A stretch of DNA of 16,531 nt from JACNLN01 sp964626495 (GTDB lineage: Bacteria > Fidelibacterota > Marinisomatia > Marinisomatales > CAZVFT01). Position 1 is the stretch's first letter; each line of letters opens with the position of its first letter. This document shows positions 5,816 through 12,921 of this stretch, in pieces. The DNA lies in NCBI GenBank assembly GCA_964626495.1, contig CAZVFT010000056.1, forward strand, positions 1-16,531, given 5' to 3'. The notes beneath the pieces are model-generated. The model searched no databases. It was not told the origin of the DNA and saw nothing but the letters and a program-made list of their open reading frames with translations. The translations under genes and the position numbers were made by a program.

Positions 5816-7423
5816 ATGTTTCGCCTTGAAAGTAAAGTAGACATAAAAAGCAGTAAATTCAAACAGAACTACGAATCAACGAAGGTTCTGGTGAATGAGT
5901 TAAAGGAGCGGACGGAAAAGGTAAAACAGGGTGGTTCGGAGAAAGCCAGCCGGCGGCACGTAGAAAGAGGTAAATTGCTGGTTCGGGACAGGTTAAAGAA
6001 GCTGTTTGATCCGGGAACTCCTTTTATGGAATTCTCTCCTCTGTCTGCTACGGATATGTACGATAATGATGCTCCAAGCGCCGGTGTTGTTACTGGAGTC
6101 GGAGTGGTACACGGCAGGGAAGTACTTGTTGTGGCGAATGATGCAACCGTGAAGGGCGGTACGTATTTCCCAATGACCATCAAGAAGCACATTCGGGCAC
6201 AGGAAATTGCAATGGAGAACAAGTTACCGTGTATTTACCTTGTGGATTCAGGTGGAATTTTTCTTCCACTTCAGCGCGGGACTTTTCCAGATAAATTTCA
6301 TTTTGGCAGGATTTTCTTTAACCAAGCAAGATTATCCCGGATGGGGATACCACAGATTGCCGTCGTGATGGGTTCCTGCACAGCGGGTGGTGCCTACGTT
6401 CCGGCTATGAGCGATGAAACGGTCATTGTACGTAAACAAGGAACGATTTTCATCGGTGGTCCTCCTCTTGTAAAAGCAGCCACCAAAGAAAAGGTCACGG
6501 ATGAGGAGCTGGGAGGAGCTGACGTACATTGCAGAATCTCCGGTGTTGCGGATCATTATGCGGACAACGACAAACACGCTCTCGAAATAACCAGAAATAT
6601 TATTGAAAACCTTGATCCGCAGAAACGTTTTATCCTGGATGTGAAAGAACCTGAAGATCCTTATTATGATCCAGATGAGATTTACGGTATTATTCCGAAG
6701 GACATAAAAAAATCATACGATGTGCGTGAGGTCATCGCAAGAATAGTAGACGGCAGTTATTTTCATGAATTTAAGGCATTGTACGGAACGACAATTGTTT
6801 GCGGTTTCGCGCGAATAATGGGATATCCGGTTGGAATTGTAGCAAATAACGGTGTTCTTTTTTCCGAAAGTTCAGTGAAAGGAGCTCACTTTGTTACGCT
6901 TTGCTCAATGAGGAAAATCCCGTTGATTTTTCTGCAGAATATCACAGGATTCATCGTCGGGAAAAAATACGAACACGGCGGGATTGCGAAAGACGGCGCC
7001 AAGTTAGTCCACGCTGTTGCAAATGCTGACGTTCCGAAATTCACCATCATCGTTGGCGGTTCCTATGGTGCTGGTAATTATGGTATGTGCGGCAGGGCTT
7101 ATGAACCAAGACTGCTCTGGATCTGGCCTAACAGTAAAACCTGCGTTATGGGAGGTGAACAGGCGGCAAATGTACTGTCAACCGTGAAGATAAAACAAAT
7201 GGAGCAGGACGGTACCATTCTGACTGACGAAGATAAACAGAAAATTGTGAAACCCATCCTGGCACAATATGAAGCAGAGGCAAGTCCGTACTTCAGTACC
7301 GCAAGGATATGGGACGACGGAATACTGGACCCGATGGATACACGAAAAGCACTTGCTCTTGGTATTTCGATGTCCCTGAACGCACCAATAGAAGATTTTG
7401 AAGTTGGCATTTTCAGGATGTAG
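5816..7423 (+). CDS. liuB: methylcrotonyl-CoA carboxylase, carboxyltransferase (beta) subunit
   Basis: The subunit transfers the carboxyl group from biotin to 3-methylcrotonyl-CoA, giving 3-methylglutaconyl-CoA (leucine pathway). The 535-residue length equals that of mature MCC beta subunits. It has both crotonase-like halves: an N-terminal half with LVDSGGIFLPLQ (142-153), HFGRIFFNQA (162-171) and SCTAGGAYVPAMSDE (187-201), and a C-terminal half with NITGFIVG (375-382) and GGSYGAGNYGMCGRAY (414-429). The extreme C-terminus, NAPIEDFEVGIFRM, closely matches MCC and argues against propionyl- or acetyl-CoA carboxylase. GAGG before the ATG supports the start. It is separated from the upstream trio by the DUF4258/DUF2283 insert and from the biotin carboxylase genes by a repeat-filled gap, so it may form its own transcription unit. 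The biotin partner proteins are at 8527-10526. Confidence 0.93.
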   Translation: MFRLESKVDIKSSKFKQNYESTKVLVNELKERTEKVKQGGSEKASRRHVERGKLLVRDRLKKLFDPGTPFMEFSPLSATDMYDNDAPSAGVVTGVGVVHGREVLVVANDATVKGGTYFPMTIKKHIRAQEIAMENKLPCIYLVDSGGIFLPLQRGTFPDKFHFGRIFFNQARLSRMGIPQIAVVMGSCTAGGAYVPAMSDETVIVRKQGTIFIGGPPLVKAATKEKVTDEELGGADVHCRISGVADHYADNDKHALEITRNIIENLDPQKRFILDVKEPEDPYYDPDEIYGIIPKDIKKSYDVREVIARIVDGSYFHEFKALYGTTIVCGFARIMGYPVGIVANNGVLFSESSVKGAHFVTLCSMRKIPLIFLQNITGFIVGKKYEHGGIAKDGAKLVHAVANADVPKFTIIVGGSYGAGNYGMCGRAYEPRLLWIWPNSKTCVMGGEQAANVLSTVKIKQMEQDGTILTDEDKQKIVKPILAQYEAEASPYFSTARIWDDGILDPMDTRKALALGISMSLNAPIEDFEVGIFRM

Positions 7424-7433
7424 TGGAAAATTG

Positions 7434-7458
7434 CCATAAGGCACGAAGGCACAAAAAG
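7434..7458 (+). repeat. 'CACnAAGG' intergenic repeat, single copy
   Basis: CCATAAGGCACGAAGGCAC then AAAAAG, with the same rhythm as 1127-1217 and 5112-5137, beginning 10 nt after the carboxyltransferase stop codon. Confidence 0.45.
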
Positions 7459-7495
7459 ATATAAATATAGAAGAAACTTATGGAACCCTTTGAAA

Positions 7496-7598
7496 AACCA
7501 TTAAAATGGTTAGCATATGGGACTAATTCTGCAACCCACGACTTAAGTCGTGGGTTAATAAATGAGCAGCTAATAAAGAACCGTTTCAACGGTTTTTT
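7496..7598 (+). repeat. symmetric three-hairpin repeat element
   Basis: There are three stem-loops. The left one is AACCATT-aa-AATGGTT (7496-7511), the centre is a perfect 24-bp palindrome (7533-7556, arms AACCCACGACTT/AAGTCGTGGGTT), and the right one is AACCGTT-tc-AACGGTT (7579-7594) followed by TTTT to 7598. The gaps between hairpins are 21 and 22 nt, and the outer hairpins differ at few positions, so the element is nearly mirror-symmetric. Structures of this type resemble REP/REPIN-like elements mobilised in trans by IS200/IS605-related (RAYT) transposases; no such gene is in the window. The right hairpin plus T-run could also terminate transcription from the carboxyltransferase gene. Confidence 0.7.
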
Positions 7599-7744
7599 AC
7601 AACACTGGGTTTTGCAAAGAATTCTTATGTTTACACTATTAATTAAAATCCCTAATCACTGGAATAACTTTTATATTTCTCTTTCCAAAACTTTACAAAT
7701 AAAAACTTCGAGTTTTAGAGACTTTGCGGCAAAGGAATTAGGTT

Positions 7745-8530
7745 ATGAGTTATTCAACGATATCATTTGAAAAGCACGGTTCTGTAGCTAACGTAACCTT
7801 CAGCAGACCCGAAGTTCACAACGCTTTCAACAGCACGATGTTGAGGGAATTGCTGGATGTTTTTGATAAAATATCGCTAGACAAAGCATTGCGGGTAGTG
7901 ATAGTGACCGGAGAAGGCAAGTCCTTTTGTGCTGGCGCTGATCTCAACTGGATGAAACGTGTGAAAGATTACACTTATGAAGAGAATCTGAAAGAATCCC
8001 TTGAGCTTGCGGAATGTATGTACCGAATCTATTCCTGTCCAAAACCGACGATTGCCAGAGTGAACGGTGCAGCGATTGGCGGCGGTACAGGTTTTGTTGC
8101 TGTGTGTGATTTCGCCGTAGCATCTGAAACAGTAAAGTTCAGCTTCAGCGAGGTGAAAATTGGTGTCGTTCCTGCGTGCATCTCTCCCTATGTAGTAAAG
8201 AAGGTGGGTGAGGGGAGATGCAGGGAATTCTTTCTCACCGGCGAAAGATTATCCGCTGAAAGAGTCCTTGAGGCTGGTCTGGTGAATAGAGTTACTATAC
8301 CTGAAGAACTTGACAAAACAGTTGATTTCTATGTGAAACAACTCCTTTCAAGCGGACCCGAAGCATTGAAGATGTGCAAAGACCTTCTGGAAAATGTATC
8401 AGAACTCGGTCTTGAAGAAGTCAAGAAATACACTGCGGAAGTTATTGCGGCTTTGAGAATGAGTCCTGAAGGTCAAGAGGGAATGGAAGCGTTTCTCAAC
8501 AAGCGTAAACCGGGATGGATTGAGGAATGA
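7745..8530 (+). CDS. liuC: methylglutaconyl-CoA hydratase (enoyl-CoA hydratase family)
   Basis: This enzyme interconverts 3-methylglutaconyl-CoA and HMG-CoA, the step linking the carboxylase to the HMG-CoA synthase of this locus. The 261 residues have the crotonase fold with the first oxyanion-hole segment SFCAGADLNWMKR (60-72); the GADLxWM form is typical of LiuC-type methylglutaconyl-CoA hydratases. The second segment is GAAIGGGTGFVAVCD (108-122). The residue equivalent to the first catalytic Glu of crotonase is Gly116, while the second is kept (Glu136 in FSEVKIGVVP). The block PACISPYVVKKVG (143-155) fits bacterial LiuC, which shares this Gly. AAGGA 8 nt before the ATG supports the start. 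The stop overlaps the biotin carboxylase start (ATGA), so these genes are translationally coupled. Exact substrate is inferred from motif and context. Confidence 0.87.
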   Translation: MSYSTISFEKHGSVANVTFSRPEVHNAFNSTMLRELLDVFDKISLDKALRVVIVTGEGKSFCAGADLNWMKRVKDYTYEENLKESLELAECMYRIYSCPKPTIARVNGAAIGGGTGFVAVCDFAVASETVKFSFSEVKIGVVPACISPYVVKKVGEGRCREFFLTGERLSAERVLEAGLVNRVTIPEELDKTVDFYVKQLLSSGPEALKMCKDLLENVSELGLEEVKKYTAEVIAALRMSPEGQEGMEAFLNKRKPGWIEE

Positions 8531-10035
8531 TTAATAAAATACTTGTTGCTAACCGCGGTGAGATCGCCTTACGTATCCTGCGTGCGTGCCGGGAACTTGA
8601 TATTCCGTCTGTTGCCGTTTACTCCGAAGCGGACAGGAAATCCCTTCACGTCCAAATGGCAGAGGAAGCTTACTGCATCGGACCACCCTCTCCACTTGAA
8701 AGCTATCTGAATATGGACAGTATAATCGAAGCAGCGAAGAAAACAGGCGCGGATGCCATTCACCCAGGCTACGGCTTTCTTGCGGAAAACCACCTTTTTG
8801 CAGAAAGATGTGAGCAGGAAGGCATCATCTTCATCGGACCAAACTCGCGTGCATTGAATCTTGTTGGAGACAAGCTGGCTGCAAGGCGCACCTTAATTTC
8901 CCAGAATGTGTCTGTCATTCCGGGGATGAAAATAAAGACCCGGGATCTCAAGGAAATGGTGCTTATTGCAGCAGACATCGGATATCCCGTAATCGTGAAA
9001 GCTTCGTTAGGCGGCGGCGGGAAAGGGATGCGGATTGTGGAGAAAGAGGAAGATTTGGAGAAATCTCTCAAAGCGTGTTCCAGAGAAGCCAAATCCGCTT
9101 TCGGTGATGAGACGGTGTATATCGAAAAATACATCGAATCTCCGCGCCACGTTGAATTTCAGGTGTTGGTGGATAATCACGGGAATGCTGTTCATCTTTT
9201 CGAACGTGAATGCTCCATCCAACGGCGTCATCAAAAAGTAGTGGAAGAAAGTCCATCGCTGGCGCTGACTCCGGAACTCCGTCGGAAAATAGGCGATACA
9301 GCAGTGAATGTGGCGAAAGCTGTGGGTTATTCCAATGCGGGAACTGTTGAGTTCCTTCTTGATGCGGATAAGAATTTTTATTTTCTTGAGGTCAATGCAC
9401 GGCTGCAGGTGGAGCATCCGGTAACGGAATTTGTGACCGGTGTTGATCTTGTCCACCAGCAGATTGCTATAGCTTCGGGTGAGAAACTTGCTCTGAAACA
9501 GTCAGATATTGAGCAGAAAGGTCATTCCATTGAATGTCGTATTTATGCAGAGGATCCGGACAATAATTTTCTTCCTTCATCGGGAGAAATCCTGTTTGTC
9601 AATGAACCGCGTGGTCCCGGAGTACGGTGCGATTCCAACCTTTATTCCGGGTGCGAAGTGCCGGTGTATTACGACCCTATCTTGTCAAAGTTGATAGTGT
9701 GGGCGGAGAATCGTGAGATGGCTCGACAGAGAATGATACGTGCATTGGAGAGCTACGCGATACTTGGAATTAAAACCACCGTCCATTTTCTCAAGACCGT
9801 TATAGAGCATCCTGATTTTGCTTCTGGAAAAGCGGATACGTCGTTCATTGAAAAGAATCTAATGGAATTAACTGCTGATGATAAGCTAGAGAATGACTTG
9901 GAAATCGCTCTGGCTGCTGCAGTTATCAAGGCAGCAACTAGCAGGACTGTACTTGGTAATCGTCAGGGTGTTCAGGCAGAAGCTCCTGACCCGTGGTTAC
10001 TTTTTGGAGATTTTGAATTGGGAAAGTCCAAGTGA
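8527..10035 (+). CDS. liuD: biotin carboxylase subunit of methylcrotonyl-CoA carboxylase (split alpha subunit, N-terminal part)
   Basis: ATP-dependent carboxylation of the biotin carrier with bicarbonate. The N-terminal domain begins NKILVANRGEIALRI (3-17). The ATP-grasp domain has the glycine-rich loop KASLGGGGKGMRIV (158-171), the HVEFQVL strand (208-214) and RRHQKVVEE (233-241). The catalytic block FLEVNARLQVEHPVTE (286-301) contains Glu288, Asn290, Arg292 and Glu296. The C-terminal biotin-carboxylase domain includes SIECRIYAEDP. At 502 residues it lacks the carrier domain found in standard MCC alpha subunits (about 650-670 residues); that part is encoded separately by the next gene, which overlaps it by 4 nt. 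The symbol reflects homology to the N-terminal part of LiuD. It might also serve another acyl-CoA carboxylase, but co-location with the carboxyltransferase and hydratase makes MCC most likely. Confidence 0.9.
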   Translation: MINKILVANRGEIALRILRACRELDIPSVAVYSEADRKSLHVQMAEEAYCIGPPSPLESYLNMDSIIEAAKKTGADAIHPGYGFLAENHLFAERCEQEGIIFIGPNSRALNLVGDKLAARRTLISQNVSVIPGMKIKTRDLKEMVLIAADIGYPVIVKASLGGGGKGMRIVEKEEDLEKSLKACSREAKSAFGDETVYIEKYIESPRHVEFQVLVDNHGNAVHLFERECSIQRRHQKVVEESPSLALTPELRRKIGDTAVNVAKAVGYSNAGTVEFLLDADKNFYFLEVNARLQVEHPVTEFVTGVDLVHQQIAIASGEKLALKQSDIEQKGHSIECRIYAEDPDNNFLPSSGEILFVNEPRGPGVRCDSNLYSGCEVPVYYDPILSKLIVWAENREMARQRMIRALESYAILGIKTTVHFLKTVIEHPDFASGKADTSFIEKNLMELTADDKLENDLEIALAAAVIKAATSRTVLGNRQGVQAEAPDPWLLFGDFELGKSK

Positions 10036-10526
10036 TGGAACTTTACTTCATACATCAGGAACAGACGTATAAAGTAACACTTGAGGATGAAGGTGAAACT
10101 TTTCGGGTCGGTGTCGGTGAAAATCATTTTAATATTATCCCTTATAGTATCTCCGATAACGTAATTTCTTTTGACGTTAACGGAAAGATTCAAACAATCT
10201 ATCTGGCTGATAAGGAAGACAGAATTTATGCAGGTATAAGGGGGAGAGATTTTATTTTTAAACGTACAATTGAAAGCGAACCCAAAAAACGTGGAGATGA
10301 AAACGAAACAGCAGAGAAGCTTGTTCGCTCACAAATGCCGGGGCAGGTTGTACAGATTGATGTCCGGGAAGGTGAGAAAGTCCGGAAAAATCAAGTTTTA
10401 GGTGCGGTTGAGTCAATGAAAATGGAAAACGAAATTGTATCCCCGGTGGAAGGGATTATAGCCAAAATCTTCGTTAAGTCCGGGCAGCTTGTAGATGCTG
10501 AAGAACCTCTTGTTGAGGTTGAGTAG
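10032..10526 (+). CDS. biotin carboxyl carrier protein of methylcrotonyl-CoA carboxylase (split alpha subunit, C-terminal part)
   Basis: This is the biotin-bearing carrier that shuttles carboxyl groups between biotin carboxylase and carboxyltransferase. The C-terminal half (about residues 97-164) is a biotinyl-lipoyl domain: SQMPGQVVQIDVREG, then VESMKMENEI with the biotinylated Lys130, and a SPVEGIIAKI hairpin. ESMKM replaces the usual AMKM, with the target Lys preserved. The N-terminal 80 residues are beta-strand rich and probably correspond to the BT-like interaction domain of MCC alpha subunits. Together with the preceding gene it totals 666 residues, the size of one standard alpha chain. 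Translation starts at GTG (10032) overlapping the previous stop (GTGA), or at the ATG three bases later. It is the last gene before a convergent terminator. No biotin ligase gene is in the window. Confidence 0.9.
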   Translation: MMELYFIHQEQTYKVTLEDEGETFRVGVGENHFNIIPYSISDNVISFDVNGKIQTIYLADKEDRIYAGIRGRDFIFKRTIESEPKKRGDENETAEKLVRSQMPGQVVQIDVREGEKVRKNQVLGAVESMKMENEIVSPVEGIIAKIFVKSGQLVDAEEPLVEVE

Positions 10527-10566
10527 GTAACTTTCTATTTTTATACACCCTGGATAGGTTAGTTGT

Positions 10567-10590
10567 AAAAAAACTCCCGCAGGACTTTTT
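10567..10590. terminator. bidirectional intrinsic terminator between convergent operons
   Basis: The plus strand reads A-run, ACTCC, CGCA, GGACT, T-run. The A/T arms and TCC/GGA pairs form a stem with one internal mismatch, flanked by A and T tracts on both sides. It lies midway between the ends of the carrier-protein gene (10526) and sucD (10619), where a shared terminator is expected. The stem is short, so confidence is moderate. Confidence 0.45.
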
Positions 10591-10618
10591 ATTCTGCCTG
10601 ATTTATTTTTATCGTGAA

Positions 10619-11497
10619 TTATTTTTCGAGAGTTTTTGATACCAAATCCACCACTTCGTCGGGATATGAAGCCACTGGGATGTCAGCTTGTTCAAATGCT
10701 TCCAGCTTGCTTTTAATACTTCCCCGTCCAGCCGATACAATGGCACCTGCATGTCCAACCTTTTTATCCTTTGGAGCTGTCCTGCCTGCCAGGTAAACTA
10801 CTACGGGTTTGCTTATTTTACCCTTGATTCTGAGTTCTGCGGCTTCCTCTTCCATACTTCCCCCAATCTCTCCAATGAGAAGAACGGATTTGGTATCTGG
10901 GTCGTTTTCAAACTTTTCCAGCATTGTTGCAAATGATGTTCCCACAATTGCGTCACCACCAACTCCAACACAGGTTGTCTGTCCAATTCTGGCTAAAGTA
11001 AGACGTGACACGATTTCATAGGTCAACGTCCCGCTGCGTGATGCCACCCCCACAGGACCGGGGATGTAGTATCGCGAAGGCATAAATCCAATGCTGCACG
11101 GAACACTGGGAGCGATGATTCCCGGAGTGTTGGGACCGATAACAGTCACTTCAAGTTGTTCAGCTCTTTCTACGATTCTCATTGTGTCGTGGAGGGGGAC
11201 ATGTTCACTAACCAAGACTACTAATTTTATCCCTGCCTCTATGGCTTCAAATGCGGCATTCTGAATTGCTCGGGCAGGGACGAAAAGTACCGTCGTATTA
11301 ATCTCGTGTTTAGTATTTGCTTCTTCTACACTGTTATATACTGGTACTCCATGCACTGTTTTTCCGCCAGCACCTGGACGGGTACCTGCTACGATGTTGG
11401 TTCCGTAAGATAGCATCAGCTTGGTATGATGCTGTGCTGCTGTACCGGTGATTCCCTGAACGAGGACTTTTGTTTCTTGATCAATGAGAACAGTCAA
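10619..11497 (-). CDS. sucD: succinate-CoA ligase type alpha subunit (acyl-CoA ligase, NDP-forming)
   Basis: The alpha subunit binds CoA and carries the phospho-histidine that passes phosphate between acyl-CoA and nucleotide. The 292 residues match SucD throughout: TVLIDQETKVLVQGITG (2-18), YGTNIVAGTRPGAGG (31-45), GPNTPGII (121-128), RSGTLTYEIV (154-163), GVGGDAIVGTSF (178-189), IGEIGGSMEEEAAE (208-221) and the active-site VGHAGAIVS with His249. The early motif GITGTAAQHH differs from the common GFTGxQGTFH form, and the CoA-site Cys of GPNCPG is Thr124, so substrate specificity is uncertain. It starts at TTG overlapping the sucC stop (TTGA on the coding strand) with AGGAG 7 nt upstream; both subunits therefore have non-ATG starts. 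It could conserve energy from succinyl-CoA or another acyl-CoA. Confidence 0.87.
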   Translation of the reverse strand: MTVLIDQETKVLVQGITGTAAQHHTKLMLSYGTNIVAGTRPGAGGKTVHGVPVYNSVEEANTKHEINTTVLFVPARAIQNAAFEAIEAGIKLVVLVSEHVPLHDTMRIVERAEQLEVTVIGPNTPGIIAPSVPCSIGFMPSRYYIPGPVGVASRSGTLTYEIVSRLTLARIGQTTCVGVGGDAIVGTSFATMLEKFENDPDTKSVLLIGEIGGSMEEEAAELRIKGKISKPVVVYLAGRTAPKDKKVGHAGAIVSAGRGSIKSKLEAFEQADIPVASYPDEVVDLVSKTLEK

Positions 11498-12612
11498 TGT
11501 TTCTCTCCTAAATTCACTGCTGAAGAAATCGCCTTTTCAAGTGAGGAATAAGGAGTAATTCCAATATCTTTCAGAATTCTGTGACCTTCTTTCTCAAAAT
11601 TTCCAACCATACGCACTACAAGAGGAACGTCTGGTCTGTGGTCTTCAATGTATCGACAGATACCACGAGCAAGAAGATCACAACGGTTTAACCCTGCAAA
11701 AATATTTACAAAGAGTACTTTCACTGATTTTGCGCGTGAAAGGAGGTCAAAAGCTTGATAGATTCCCTCATCGTCAAATTGAGCAGTGTCCAGAAAGTTT
11801 GCTACCCGTCCTCCAGCCGCTTGGATTAAATCAAGAATAGCCATTGTAAGACCGGCACCAGAGGAGAGGATTCCAATTGTACCCGGCAGGTCAATATATG
11901 TCCAGAAGTTTTTGTGTGCCTCAGCTGCGATGGGGTCCTCTCTGAGAATTTTTTCCTGAATCGGCTTTAGAAGTTCGTGTCTATATATAGCATCATCATT
12001 CACATTGAGCACCGCATCCACGGCGCAGAGATTGCCGGCAGTGTCACGGACGATGGGGTTTATTTCTACCATCTCCGCATCGTTTTCTATAAAAATAGTA
12101 TATAATTTCTTTACGATGTCTAAAACATCATCTCCAAGCATTGATCGAACAGGAGCAAGGTCGGTGTCACATAGTTCTTTGAGGAGGGAGGTGTGGATGC
12201 GAATCAATCGTTCTGGCGTTTCAACCGCTATCTGTTCAATGTCAATTCCACCACGGTCACTGGCTATAATTAATGGTCTGCGGACGTCATAATCTATAGT
12301 GACTGCAACATATATTTCCTGAGCAATCTCTATTTTTTTCTCGACAAGTAAAAGTTCCACCTTTTCATTGTGTATAGTGGTATTGAGCAATCTCTCGGCT
12401 TCTTTGACAGTATCTTCTATACTGTTCGCAAAACCAATTCCACCTACTTTACCTCTTCCTTTTACATTAAGCTGAGGTTTAATAACAACCGCTACCTGAA
12501 GTTCCCGGGCTACTCTTTCGGCTTCCTCAGGTGAATGTACCAGTTTTCCTTTGGGTGTAGGAATTCCAAATCGACGAAATAGTTTTTTGGCTTGATATTC
12601 TTTTAGCTTCAC
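11494..12612 (-). CDS. sucC: succinate-CoA ligase type beta subunit, divergent
   Basis: The beta subunit contains the ATP-grasp nucleotide site. The start MKLKEYQAKKLFRRFGIP (1-18) is characteristic, followed by KPQLNVKGRGKVGGI (45-59), VEINPIVRD (182-190), SGAGLTMAILDLI (251-263), ANFLD (271-275) and VNIFAGLNRCDLLARGI (302-318). At 372 residues it is slightly shorter than typical SucC (about 385-390). The usual DVGGGA stretch after NFLD is replaced by TAQFDDEG (276-283), and the two subunits diverge together, which may indicate a different acyl substrate. The predicted start is GTG with an AAGG sequence upstream. It is the first gene of the minus-strand pair and overlaps sucD by 4 nt. The operon is convergent with the leucine-type cluster and could turn acyl-CoA from amino-acid breakdown into ATP or GTP; this link is inference. 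Confidence 0.86.
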   Translation of the reverse strand: MKLKEYQAKKLFRRFGIPTPKGKLVHSPEEAERVARELQVAVVIKPQLNVKGRGKVGGIGFANSIEDTVKEAERLLNTTIHNEKVELLLVEKKIEIAQEIYVAVTIDYDVRRPLIIASDRGGIDIEQIAVETPERLIRIHTSLLKELCDTDLAPVRSMLGDDVLDIVKKLYTIFIENDAEMVEINPIVRDTAGNLCAVDAVLNVNDDAIYRHELLKPIQEKILREDPIAAEAHKNFWTYIDLPGTIGILSSGAGLTMAILDLIQAAGGRVANFLDTAQFDDEGIYQAFDLLSRAKSVKVLFVNIFAGLNRCDLLARGICRYIEDHRPDVPLVVRMVGNFEKEGHRILKDIGITPYSSLEKAISSAVNLGEKH

Positions 12613-12921
12613 AGGTACCTTAAAGAAATATTTGAAGGTTATGTTGTGAAGGATATTATGAAAGAGTAAAGGAAAATAAAAGCAGGAATGAAATATCTGA
12701 ATTTACGGAACCAATCAACTGGATTGATGTGCAGCAAAAATTAAATTAAGTACACAATTAAATAAAAATCCATTAAATTTTCAAATATTCTTTATGCATA
12801 ATAGGAGAAAATATAAGGAGCTATAACAATTGAAAAGGCCTCTTATGAAAAATTGATAATTTTAAGAAAAGTAAACGCAATGAATTATTAATACTATTCA
12901 CGAACATGAGAATTATGAACG
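12613..12921. other. divergent intergenic region, 309 nt
   Basis: AT-rich sequence between sucC (minus) and the phosphatidyltransferase gene (plus). It should hold promoters for both, but I could not choose boxes with confidence. CAATC-N5-GATTG near 12711-12725 is a small inverted repeat. No gene or large repeat is visible. Confidence 0.5.

Larger units (their letters stand above)
7424..7744. other. 321-nt gene-free gap filled with repeats
   Basis: The gap lies between the carboxyltransferase and hydratase genes, which have the same direction. It contains a 'CACnAAGG' repeat (7434-7458), the three-hairpin element (7496-7598) and a small AAAACT-TCG-AGTTTT hairpin (7702-7716). A plus-strand frame from 7480 to 7770 runs through the hairpins but resembles no protein. 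No good promoter for the hydratase operon was found. Confidence 0.6.

Noticed and set aside
5816..7423. Propionyl-CoA or acetyl-CoA carboxylase as the identity of the carboxyltransferase
   Set aside because: The SCTAGGAYVPAMSDE block, the GIFRM terminus and the adjacent methylglutaconyl-CoA hydratase all fit methylcrotonyl-CoA carboxylase better.
7496..7598. CRISPR array or tandem operator array
   Set aside because: The three hairpins are not copies of one direct repeat with unique spacers; they form one symmetric unit, and no cas gene is present.
7480..7770. 96-codon plus-strand frame before the hydratase gene
   Set aside because: It runs through the three-hairpin repeat and into the hydratase gene in another frame, has no family resemblance and no good ribosome-binding site.
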